Positions 24,260-36,100 of a stretch of DNA of 64,000 nt are shown here, piece by piece. The notes beneath the pieces were generated by a model. It did not search any database. It had not been told where the DNA came from and saw only the letters and a list, made by a program, of their open reading frames with translations. A program made the translations under genes and the position numbers. Each line of letters opens with the position of its first letter. Within the stretch, counting starts at the first letter, position 1. Source of the stretch: Choristoneura fumiferana (Eukaryota; Arthropoda; Insecta; Lepidoptera; Tortricidae); contig NC_133485.1 in NCBI RefSeq assembly GCF_025370935.1, positions 12,104,075 to 12,168,074 on the forward strand, written 5' to 3'.

Positions 24260-27200
24260 ATGTTGGCAGCAATCGTTATTCTGGCCTTGTTGCCGGTACT
24301 GACCACATGTATTGGCGATGGTAACATACATTTGTTGGAAGATGAGATAGAAGAAGCTTTGCGGTCCTGCTCGAATATTGGTGATGAGAGCAAGGAAAAC
24401 AATCAACGATCGCGTAGGTCTGATGACGAGCAATACTCTGACAGGACTGCACGCATCGACAATGCTAAACAGGACTTAAACCAATACGGGCATGAGAGAC
24501 GGAATACTACAGGATTAAAGGACCAAATGCACGTATTAAACGCGACGGACTATGACTATGGGGGTTATGGTTCAGGCAGTGGAGGGGAGAAGCTGGTGAA
24601 AGCTGTGCCCCGACCAGCTAATGGCGGAGAATACGGGAATATGACTGGAACTGGAAATGTGAATAGGACCAGACGGAGCGAACCCCTGTTGAACACACCG
24701 GACTCTGATCAAGTAAGTTAACCAAAACTGGCTCATTGGGTTAGCTGGATAAGTCATCATAATCCTACGTTCCCGAATGATTTCTATTAATGTATTTACA
24801 ACAATAAATTTATTTTTACCACTTTGGAATACCTACCGGTATTGTATTTTAAAGGTCATTTGGTGAAATCGGTCTCTTTATAGTCCCTGATTCCGCGACC
24901 GACGACGTTCGAAATAGTTCGAATGTTTTGTTCGGGAATGTTTGAGGGTGGTTTCCAGTTTTCTAACGACAGAAAAGTTTGTTTCCTGTGAAAATGAAAT
25001 AGCAAACTGACATAACTAAGCTTTATTTAAGTAGCTAAATCATATAGCCATGCTTTTTTCCTTGTTATAGTGTCTCAGCCAATGTGTGTTCGCCAATCTG
25101 CAAGTGGTAAGCTGTTCCCATAAAAAGACAAGTATTATTTTTTAATGAGCGTCGCTCACTGTTTTGTAGTAGGTAAGTAAACCCGGATTTTTAATCCCAT
25201 GGAAAAAATGTAAACAAAGTTTCGTCATTGTCAAAGTGACATTTCAGGGGATCTCAAGGTACGGGGCAGCTAGAATATTATATAACGTTCTGTTGTTACC
25301 ATGTTTTGCTTTATTTCCGATAAAAAGCCAACTACGGGAGACAACTTGAAAGTCGTCCTTTGACCGAGGAGTCCATCCTTTCGTACAACAATGAACGAAA
25401 AACAACGGAAAACGTAATAATGAACAATAACTTAATTACAATAAAACATAACAAAAATGTCAACAATAAAAAAAATATCAGAACAAGAGTCAATGGAAAA
25501 TGATAACGAATTCAGTCTCGAATGTTAGTGCATTAAGTGACGTCTCGCGTCAAGCGGCCCAAAGCTTAAAAACCCTGGTGTAATGCCACGACAATAAATA
25601 AATTATGCATACGAAAACAGTCTTCTCTTTATAAATTAATATAATCAGTGTAAATGCTAAAATAAAGATTACCTACCGTCAATAAATTAAAATATTTTAT
25701 CTTGATTATCTAATACAGTTTTTTAATGGGAAGTCAGTTTCTGACAAATTTGGAAACAATCTTGAATTCTGCAAATTATTTTTTGATAACGGCTACACCT
25801 TTGTTTACATTTTTTCCGTGGGATTAAAAATCCGGGCTGGGATATAAATGACACAAATAAAAAATGAAAATAAATGACACATGCGTTGTACAAATGTATA
25901 CTGAATTGCAATATCTTTTGTTTATACTACGGCAGCAAGGTATACAACCAAGGTTTCGCACCAAACCGTGGTCCCTTATCAAGGTGTGCTCGAACAGAAA
26001 GCCCACCAAGACCAGAGTTTTCAATTCTAATCATTCGTTCTGAGTTTCGCGGTAGTCTTATATCAATTTTTTTATACTCGTAACTGTGGTTTCCAATTGA
26101 ACAGGTGGACTCAAGAGGAATCCCCCGGGAGAGCGAGCTCTGGAACCGCATCCAGTCGTCGCTCAAGTCACAGCAGTCGCGGGTCGCTTTGCACGACCAG
26201 ACTAGGGCGTGCTTTCAGGAGCTACAGTCAGGTATAGGCTATACCGTATAGCTGAATTGATTGGTAGAGTTCGGGTCTGTGACATACAGGTATTGATTTA
26301 TTTAACTTAATAACTATTTAGTTCTTGGGTTTCGCGCTTAGGTTAAAACCATCAACCGGATCATCCGTATACTTAGGTAAGGTAAGAGATCAAATTAAAG
26401 TAGTTAATGATGTCTTTACACTCCGAAAATTCATAAAGTCTGAAAGCTTTGCTTTTAGCTTAGCAACACCCGGGTCGGCTCTACAAAATTTGAAAATCGA
26501 AGTTCGTATCGTATCGTCTCATAATATTAGCGTCAGTGGGACGGCAAGATACGAAGTTCTAATTTTGCACAGGCATAGGGCTTGCACCCGCCTTTTTTTA
26601 TAGGGGAGTAGACGGCATAGAGATAAGTGAACTCGCTTAGGGAGTTCTCGGCATGCAGCGTTAGTCTGCTCGACTAGCGCGCGTTTCGACTCGCATGTTT
26701 CGAGCATGACTTTACTATCTATACCTGTAACGCCGGCATTAAATTATATAATTCTATTTTGGCTTGGCAATTAAAGTGTTAAGTGAAAGTTAGATAAAAG
26801 GGCGGGTTCGGCATGATAACATATATGTCACAACAGGTACCTACGCACCAGGTTACACAAAGTGTAGAAAGAATAATGAACAATATACTTACATATGTAA
26901 TGGTCACTTGATATAATGCAATTGTCTCAGAATTTCCATCGTTACAGGATTGTTTTATAAAATAAACTTAACCTAAACCTAAATCAATCTGTAGATTACC
27001 TATCTATACGATCATAAAAGTTCGTATAATCAATAAATTCACCGAAAAGTACGTTATATCAAATGACCATTATGTATTTCGTCCATTTTTCTTTTTAAAT
27101 TGTATCCATTTGGACACGTTCCAATCACACAGACGCAGTTGTTCTGCACGTGTGGCTGGCTGCCACCACCATTACCACTGGTAGCGGATGAGCCAAGTAA

Positions 27201-27479
27201 AAGATTGTTGGTCGTAATCGTAAAGCTCTTACTTATAAAGGCTCTTCAAACTTTAAGGTAGATAATAAACAGAGAATGTTCTACCGTTTATAATTGGGTA
27301 GGTATTCAACTGGTGCCAGTGTACTTCCATTTGAAATTTGTTATTCTTAAATAACATTTATTATTGCAGAAGCTGAAGACAACGGCTGTTTATATTCAAA
27401 CAAACTGGAACGTTGTCTGATGCTACGGCTTTCCGATCGGAAGGCAAGCGACACAAAATTCAACAATCGACAGAACTAA
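24260..27479 (+). CDS. Obp59a: Odorant-binding protein, Obp59a-like (4 exons, 241 aa)
   Basis: Coding exons: 24260-24712, 25071-25106 (36-nt microexon), 26105-26231 and 27370-27479, all with GT/AG boundaries and matching phases. The start codon opens a hydrophobic signal peptide. The six-Cys OBP pattern is complete: Cys37, Cys152, Cys156, Cys199, Cys212 and Cys221, giving C2-x3-C3, C3-x42-C4, C4-x12-C5 and C5-x8-C6. The C1-C2 spacing (114) is far longer than in classic OBPs and holds an acidic, Gly/Tyr-rich loop with four N-glycosylation sequons, a layout I associate with insect Obp59a. OBPs are secreted ligand carriers of sensillum lymph; Drosophila Obp59a is linked to humidity sensing. A poly(A) signal AATAAA lies at 27614-27619. 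OBP membership is firm; the Obp59a assignment rests on layout and remembered similarity. Confidence 0.85.
25071..25106 (+). CDS. Obp59a: 36-nt OBP microexon (Cys2-x3-Cys3)
   Basis: This exon sits between TTGTTATAG and GTAAGC and encodes CLSQCVFANLQV, in phase 0 at both ends. It supplies two of the six conserved cysteines, so a gene model that skips it would lose the OBP signature. It is too short for ordinary ORF calling and is the site of the GT insertion in copy 1. Confidence 0.85.
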
Positions 27480-28004
27480 GAACCATATCGACTAACAAGC
27501 TCGCAGTCACAATCACATTCAGCATTGCTTTCTATCGCCATATATTTTTTATAATACCGTTTGACAGATGGAATTGGCGTTCCGATTGCAGCCGTGCACG
27601 CATTAACTGAGCAAATAAACGTACCTACCTGACAGACAAAGAAACTGAATCGGGTACGAAGGTGGAACCTTTTCGCTGCAAATGTCATGTGACATTCCAC
27701 ACTCCAGTCCAAGAAATCATCGTAAAATTAATTGTAGAAAGGTTCTGTGCCTTCTTGAGTGTACCTAGGCATTAAACAATCAAAATAGGAAGTACGCGAT
27801 GACAAGTTTTATTTCTTTTAAAAGCGTCTGCGTGTTTGGAAGCCTTTAAGGAATACCTATAAACGACGCGGCGACTGTATTAAGAAATTAGTATTGGAAG
27901 ATAAGCAAGATGCAAGAGTATATGCTCTCACCTGAAGAACTGCCTCGGAACAAAATTTTTATCCTCAAAAAGAGACCAGAAAGTCTGGTCTTGGGTGTTT
28001 AATA

Positions 28005-28125
28005 TGTATCTTATCTATATAATTATATTTATCCGTTGCTTAGTACCCATAACACAAGCTTTGCTAAGCTTACATTGGGACTAGGACTGTGTGAATTGTC
28101 CCGTGATATTTATTTAATGCATGTA
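28005..28125 (+). mobile_element. SINE body fragment
   Basis: Shares TTTATCCGTTGCTTAGTACC, CAAGCTTTGCTAAGC and TGTCCCGTGATATTTATT with the SINE at 58630, but lacks the tRNA-like head. Confidence 0.6.
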
Positions 28126-28140
28126 ACATACATAGTACAT

Positions 28141-29132
28141 AGTTTAGGATAGCAGCAAATCAGAATACAATCTGAATGAGACTTTTGTTATTTCTTACAA
28201 GTTTCACAAGCACCGGATAACCTGGATAAGAGATGGTTGTGGGTGACTGTGGTACACCACTGGGTCATCCAGGCTCACATTACTCAGCTCATGAGGGAAA
28301 GTCTGTCTTGACAGTAGACTATCAAAATGCAGAGCTGACGCTACCTAAATGAAATAATATTACAGTATTTTACGATAAACTTCGTATTTTAACTATTCTA
28401 TAATTTTGGTCATGCTATAATATTTATCTTGAAAATAGTCCTGTCGACTACAAACAGAAAGATCTGGCCAAAGTTACAAAAATAAATATATATATACATG
28501 TACTACTTTACTGATATAGCATTAGAGATGTTATGAAGGTGGTAACGTAGTTTAGGATAGAAGCAAATCAGGATACAATCTAAATGAGACTTTCGTTTAT
28601 TTATTACAAGTTTCACAAGTACAATATCACTGGATAACCAGGATAAGAGAATGGCTGTGGGTGATACACCACTGGGTCATCCAGGCTCACATTATTCAGT
28701 TCATGAGGGAGAATCTGTCTTGGCAGTAGATGGTCAAAAGGCAGAGCTGACGCTAACTAAAATGAAATAATATTACAGTAGGTACAATACCTATTTTATG
28801 CAATCGGTAAACTTCGTATCGTATTTCAACCACCTCAATTTTTGTGGTTCCATTTTTTTATGAATGAGCTGTAGAATCTGATAACATCTCAATTATTTTT
28901 ACACGTATTGTACTTCTACTAGATAACCTGGAAATTGTAACAAAATCTTCTACCATGTCAACAAAAATGTGCCCACAAAAATTATACCTATTGTGAAATA
29001 TTCTATAACTTTGGTCATCTTAAATATAATATCTAAAAATAGTACTGTGGACTACAAAGAGACCAATATGGGCAAAGTTACAAAAATATATACGAATGTA
29101 CTACTTTATTGAGTTAACATTAGAGATGTTAC
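28141..29132 (-). repeat. Tandem duplicated segment with exon-like open frame
   Basis: Unit 1 (28141-28548) and unit 2 (28549-29132) share most of their sequence; unit 2 has an insertion of nearly 200 bp. On the minus strand each has an AG acceptor and an open frame beginning (L/V)ASAL and including NVSLDDPVVYH. In unit 2 it runs 47 codons to a stop (28756-28613). In unit 1 a base is missing near the end. Downstream sequence is also shared. I do not recognise the product; it may be a decayed or alternative terminal exon, or a chance frame. Confidence 0.5.
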
Positions 29133-30186
29133 GGATTTGGTAAGAAAAATGCTAAGATTGCTAAGTGAAAGGTATTCCAACAACAGTGAGCATGCGGGAA
29201 GAGGAAGGGGGTTCCCCGCGGGACAAAATCAGAGGTGTAATATTAATTGGAAGTTCCGACTTTTCGGAGTCGGAGTCGAATCTCCGTAACAACCCTAGTT
29301 AACAATAAGGTATTATAGGTTTTTTTTTTTCATTTTCGCAGTATCGATCTCTTTGCACTCGACTGACTGATAGACATCGCACAGAGTAACCTGTAGTTTA
29401 CTAGATGCACCTAAGTTAGTACACCTGGGCGCATCAACTATACTTTAGGAAGCTAGAGACTTGAAATTTGACAGATATATTATCACAAAGCATGACAAAG
29501 GTGTACTAAGAAAAGATTTTTCGGAATTGTCAAGTCATTTCTTCCACGGATCCCAATAATGTGAGCAGCTAATTAATGCCGCACGCCTAGAAACTACAAT
29601 CTGACAACAAGTAAAAAGTAGAAACCAAATGACAGCAACACTTTCTTCGTGAGACGTTTCATTCTTCCTGTTGAGAATTATTTTTTGGTCTGTACTCTGT
29701 ACTCTATATTATCCAAGATGCAAAGAAAACAATATGGCAGCCGAAAGACCGATAGTCATAAATAACATTGAAATTCACACTTCTAGTAGAACTTAAATTT
29801 TATGATACTGACATTAAAATCAAAACAATAATATTTACACAAATTATGCTGTAACTTGATAAGCATATCAAAATTTGAACTATTAATCTTGCAAGAAACA
29901 TCACTATCACAAATCAATTGTAGGTACGCGTACATTGAGCACAAGGTGGCAACAATATAAAAAAAATTGTGAATAAAACTCATGTGTAGCCCATGCTGAT
30001 AAGCTAACTGAATTCAAATAAAAATCATGTCATAAAAAAACATGGCGCACTACAGGAAAAATACTTATACAACTTATAGAAATACAAGAAATAATTTAAT
30101 GTTTAAGTCTATTTTATTATAAGGAAATTCTCATTTAAAATCAATCACCTTCATCGCAAAAATAATAAAATGTCTCGAACTTATTA

Positions 30187-33100
30187 TCAATGCACTGCAG
30201 GGGCCAATAGTGTTAAAGTCAAAGTGTTCAATGGTAGTGGGGGTCGGCTTATGCACACTTTTGGTTGAGCTTGAACATGTTTTGACCACCTGCATAGGTG
30301 CAATAATGACTCTCTTTCCAAAATTGACAGGCGTTCCTGGAAAAAGAAAATTCGCGTGAATAAAATAAAATTAAGCTGCTTTCTTAAATGCCAACTATGA
30401 AAGTTACTTTCTGATGATTACTGTAATAAGTATGCGCAAAGATCTTCACTTTACCTTGAGGTAAGTATTAATATAATCATCATCGTCATCATATCAGCCA
30501 TAGAACATCCACTGCTAGCTTTAACCAGAGGCCGTATTGCTTAACGTTTCTGACGCCCGCAATCGCAATCAAATGATAGTTTTTGTACGCGAAATCTGTC
30601 ATTTGATTGCGATCGCGAGCGTCAGAGAACATACGGCCTTCGGTCATTGATCCATCTCGTATTAATATAATCAGAGAGCGGAATTTTCATAGCATTTTTT
30701 GACCTGTCATGGTGACTTCTAATGTAGAGCGTTTTTTTCCCGCATACAAATGGATATTTGACTGTAAAAGAAGTAGTTTAAAACCGGAAAATATAAAAAA
30801 AAAACAAATATTTCTTTCATAGAGACAATACAATACAATAACTCTTTATTGAATACCAACACAGTAAGCAGTACAGAAAACACAGGTGTATATACATAGA
30901 GATTTTCTAAGGTACGCAATAGGCGGTAATATGCTTCAGTAAAACACTTCCAGTCCTCCTTTACACTGGATTCAGTAGGGAATGTGCTTGCATGCATACA
31001 TGGGATTTTTACAGTCTATTACATCAATATCAAGATTACATAAAAGTAACACAGATAGATGCCACTTAAATATAATAACATAACATACCTTCCCAAGATG
31101 ACTGTACTCTAACCATAACAATATAAAGCAACAACTTATAACAAACACATTACATTACAACTTACAACAAGAACAATATCAAGCACCTACTTATAACTTC
31201 TACCAGGCTTTTCATAGGGTAATGTAGAACGGTATTTGGGTTTTTTAATTACTTTCCTCCAGTTTGACTTGGTTCAGGAGTAGGTATTCCTAACATCTTT
31301 GCCCACTGATCTGCGCTAGGTATTTCAATAATACCCTCTTCCTGATTCCCATCTTCACTGATTACCACAACCCCTCTGTCTTTCTCCTGGGCATTTTCTG
31401 TTTCTGGCACCGTTCCTTTATCCTCTATTTCTTCGCCTCTTACTACTTCTTCGCCTCTCACTACTTGTTCGCTGGGTGGTTCCGTTTCTTCATTCGAATC
31501 TGCATTCTGTGCTGTTTTAATTAACTGGTCCATGTGCCTGTTGACTATTGAACCATCTGTTGCTTCCACGCGGTAACTCGATTTCGAAAAAAACCCCTTT
31601 CGAAAAAAATTTCCCTGGTAACCATCTGGGGCCATTACCATAATTTCTATACATTATATTATGTCCAACATTGCTTTGTCGCACTTTTTGGTTTGCGTTC
31701 CTGTCAATTTGCTCTTCCACTTTTTTATTGCTGACATTATCCGGGTGGATAGTATCCAAAAGTGTTCGTAGCTTCCTGTTCATCAGCAATTCCGCCGGGC
31801 TCTTATTTGTCCCAGAGCATGCTGTAGCTCGTAATCCCAGGAGCATGTTCGGGATGCGAACTTCCCACGGTACATTATCCATTTTCCGAAGTTTATTCTT
31901 CACTGTTTGCACCATTCTTTCGGCTAAACCATTTGTAGCTGGATGGTAAGGCGCTGTTTTTACATGTTTTATATTATTCGCCTTTAAGAAACGCTCCATT
32001 TCGCCGGATACGAACGATGTACCATTGTCGGAAACGATCATTTCGCATAAGCCGTGGGTAGCAAACAGTATACGTAAGTGTTTTATAACAGTAGCCGAGG
32101 TCATATTGGTGACCATAAACACTTCAGGCCACCGTGAGTAAGAGTCAACTGCTATCAGGAAATATTTGTTCTGAAATGGCCCCGCAAAGTCAACGTGTAT
32201 CCTAGACCATGGTCTGGTAGGCGTGATCCACTCGTGATTTGTTTTAGGAGGCATGTGCCGGTTTTCTAGGCACTTTGAACAGTCTCCGATCAGTCTCTCA
32301 ATGTCTTCGTTGAGCTGAGGCCACCATATGTAGCTTCTTGCCAGGGCCTTTGTCTGTACTATGCCGTTATGAGTACTATGAAGTACCCGAAGTGTGGCTT
32401 CCCGAAACATGGGTGGAATAACTACACGACAGCCTAACAGGATGCAATCTTCCTTTAGCGACAATTCGTCTCGATGTAGCCAGTATTTACGTAAGTCACT
32501 ATCATTTACTTTGGTTGGCCAGCCACGTTGTATGTGATGAACAACTGTTGCTAATACTTTATCTTTTTTTGTTTCTGCTGCGATTTGTTCTGCATCGAAC
32601 GGAAAATCCTGCGGTGCTTCTGCCATCAGTAAAATCTCCCCAAGTTCTTGTTCTGGTTGATCCGGCACAGGTTGTGGCCAACGACTTAATCCATCAGCAT
32701 TGCCGATTTGAGAACCCGGTTTGTACATTATCTGGTAACTGTGTGCAGTTAATGCCAATCCTATTCTAGTTAATCGTGGAGACATCATGCTTGGCATAGG
32801 CCTTTTTGGGTCGAAAATACCAAGCAATGGCTTGTGGTCCGTTACTATTGTAAAGGATCGGCCAATTAAATAGTTATGAAACTTTTGAATGCCGAACATG
32901 ATTGATGCAGCCTCTTTGTCCAGCTGCGAATAACGCCGTTCATGTGTATGTAACGTTCGAGAGCTCATTGCAATTGGGCGCTCAATTCCGTCTTCAAAAA
33001 TGTGCGATAGCACTGCACCAACGCCATATTCAGAACTGTCACAAGTAAGTACTAGAGGTTTGTGTAGATCGTAATGAACTAGCGTTAAATCAAATGACAA

Positions 33101-36100
33101 TAAACGTTTTGCCTTGTCGAACGCTACTTGTTCCGTTTCAGACCAGTACCACGTCCTAGCCTTATCAAGCAGCCGATGTAAAGGCTCCAGCATCGTTGCT
33201 TTGTGTGGTATGAACCTTTCATAAAAATTATAGAGCCCGAGAAAAGCTTGCAATTCCTGCACGTTTTGTGGTGCCGGTGTGTTCATTATAGCCTCCACTT
33301 TGCTCGGAGCTGGATGTATACCCTCTGCGTCTATTACGTATCCCAGGAATTCTACTCTCTGTCTGCCCAACTTACATTTATTCTTGTTCAACCGTAGTCC
33401 TGCTTTCTGTATACGTGTGAGTACCGCATCTAAACGCTGCCACATTTCGTTTTCATTTTGACCCGAAATAATAATATCATCGATCAGAACTGCCACCCCT
33501 TGGATGCCTGCCAGTAGAGCTGTCATCAACCGTTGAAAGATACCTGGGCTCGCTTTGACTCCGAATGCCAGGCGGTGCACTGAATATAAACCCTTGGAGG
33601 TGTTTAACGTGAGTAATTTCGCCGTGGAGTCGTCCACCGTTACCTGCGTATAAGCTCGGTCCAGGTCTAGGGTTGAAAAATATTTGCCTCCGGCTATGGT
33701 CGCGAAGACTTCATTGGCGGTTGGCATCGGATACGTATCCGATTCGGTGGCTTGGTTCACCGTACTGCGATAGTCTCCACATAACCGGATGTCCCCTGTC
33801 TTCTTAACAATCGGCACTACGGGCGTCGCCCAGTCGGAAAAAGATACCGGACGGAGTACCCCTTCCTGAACCAATCTATCTATCTCTTTTTCGACACGAT
33901 CTTTTATCGCATACGGTACAGGCCGAGCTTTAACAAATTTAGGTGTCGCCCCTTGCTTCACATGAATAGCTACCGGTTCTCCTCGGTAAGTACCGAGTCC
34001 TTCTTTAAATACCTCTACATGTCTATTAATCATTTGGTTAGCATCGTAAGAAGTTGACACGTAATTAACGTTTAATGTAACATTTAACGGCTCGAACCAA
34101 TCACGCCCTAAGAGATTCGGCCCTTTGCCTTTCGCAACAAAAACATCTAAATCACGAGTAATGTCTTTGTACTGCACTCGAAGCGTCGCCCGACCCAGCA
34201 GCGCGACTGGTGAGTCGGTCCAGGTGCGCAGCGCCAGCGGCGGCGGCTGCAGCGGCGGGCGCGGGTGTTCCAACGCGCGCCACGTGCGCTCGTTCACCAG
34301 CGAGAAGCTCGCGCCCGTGTCCACCTGCATGTCCGTCGGCGTGCCGTTTAACGTCACGACCACTTCGTAAGGCGGCACGCGGCTGACGCGGACGCCGCCC
34401 ACGTTGTATATGCCACCGATGTAATCGTCCTTGTCCTCCTCCGTGTAGTGAACTGCTTTGTAGCCGCGTTTCTTTTTGGCGATACAAATTTTCTCCAAGT
34501 GTCCTCTTTTCTTACAAAAACGGCACACTGCGTTGACGAAACGACATTCTCCGCCGTGGTGGTCCCCGCACCTGTAGCACAGGCGAGTGACCGCCTTTGC
34601 CTGCACGGCGTTGACGTCCATCGCTTCCGGCTGCGCCGTCGATGTCGACGCGGCGTGTGTGGGTGCGTCAGGGGTGCCGTTCGCTCCGTAATTAGTCACT
34701 ATCATACGAATGTCTTTCACCGCACTCTCCGATGATAGCATAGCATCCACGACATTCTGGTAGGTGAGGCCGTCTTTTTTTAATAGTTCGTACTGCAATC
34801 TATGGTCGCTCATACCGCACACTAGTCGGTCGCGTAACATACGTTCCAAGTCGCTGAAGTTACAAGACGAACTAATCTTTCGTAAGTCGGTTATATATTC
34901 GGATGCCTTCTCTCCTTGACGTTGATCACGCTTGTAAAATTTATAAGACATGGAGATTTCATTGGGTTTCGGGCTGTAATGTTTGGTTAAAACAGTTTCA
35001 ATGTCACCAAATGTCACATCACTAGTTTTGCTCGGTGTAATCAACGCTAAACAAGTCTCAAACACTTGTGCACCACACACAGTAAAGAAATTAGCTTTTT
35101 TATCCTTATCAGTGTCAATACCGTTTGCTATAAAGCAATATTTTAACCTGTCCAAGTAATTGTCCCAACTGTCCACTTGAGGATTAAACTCATTAAACTT
35201 CACGGATTTTCTGACATTTTGGTTTAAAAAGTTCACTTTGACACTTCGTCGCCACTAATATGTCCAGTAAAACACTTATAGTCCTCGAAATACACTTTAT
35301 TCAGCTAGGGAGCTGTGCTTGCATGCATACATGGGAATGTGTGTGTCTACCCTACATCAATCACCTTTTATTATAAAAAGCAAGAGAGTTCTACCCACTT
35401 AATTATAATGTACATAACAGGCGGCCTTATCGCTTCAGAGCGATCTCTTCCAGGAAAGATTGGAAATGGACAAAAGTACGGAATAAATTTTAGCAGGTGG
35501 TGCCTGCCATTTTTACAGTACATTAGAGCAATATCAAGAATACATAAAACTAACACATACATAGATAGATACCATAACAACATAATTATAAATAAGCTAA
35601 TTATAACATTCATACGCAAGATGACTGATAGCACTCTCTAAGCATAGACAATAATGACAATAACTATAATAAACTAAAATAATGACTATAGATGCAACGG
35701 ATATCCGGCCAGTATCTGGTATCTGGCCACTATTTTACTATTCGGCCGAATACCAGATGGTAAAAAACTTATAGTTATGATTAAAAACTGGTATTTATTT
35801 ATGAATTTATCAATTATTGACATCAGTTTATTATTCTAAGGGGCTGTTTCACCACCCATTGATTCATTTTAACTGACGGATAAATGTAATACCGTCTCGC
35901 GTCTATTCAAACAAAACAAACAGAAACAACATCATATTTATCTGTCAGTTAAAATTAATCAATGCGTGGTGAAACAGCCCCTAAGTTAATTAATTATACT
36001 CTACAAGTTGCAACCTGCACGGAGTGTCATGCGCATGTTCGAATTAGCTTAATTTAATTGTACGTAAAACTAGGCCGAATATCCGGCGGCCGGATATCCG

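Larger units (their letters stand above)
17811..25879 (+). repeat. Large duplicated block, copy 2 (intact genes)
   Basis: Second copy of the block at 1-7992. It is about 77 bp longer, mostly because of a 72-bp segment inside a Helitron-like relic. Both secreted-protein genes read open here. Unlike copy 1 it continues without interruption into unique sequence (25880 onward) that supplies the last two OBP exons, so this copy should be the reference for gene models. Confidence 0.95.

Noticed and set aside
30719..30997. 92-codon minus-strand frame
   Set aside because: It runs across a retroposon 3' end and LTR-like sequence; no domain.
34152..34487. GC-rich 111-codon frame
   Set aside because: Out-of-frame shadow of the gag/protease part of the Gypsy element.
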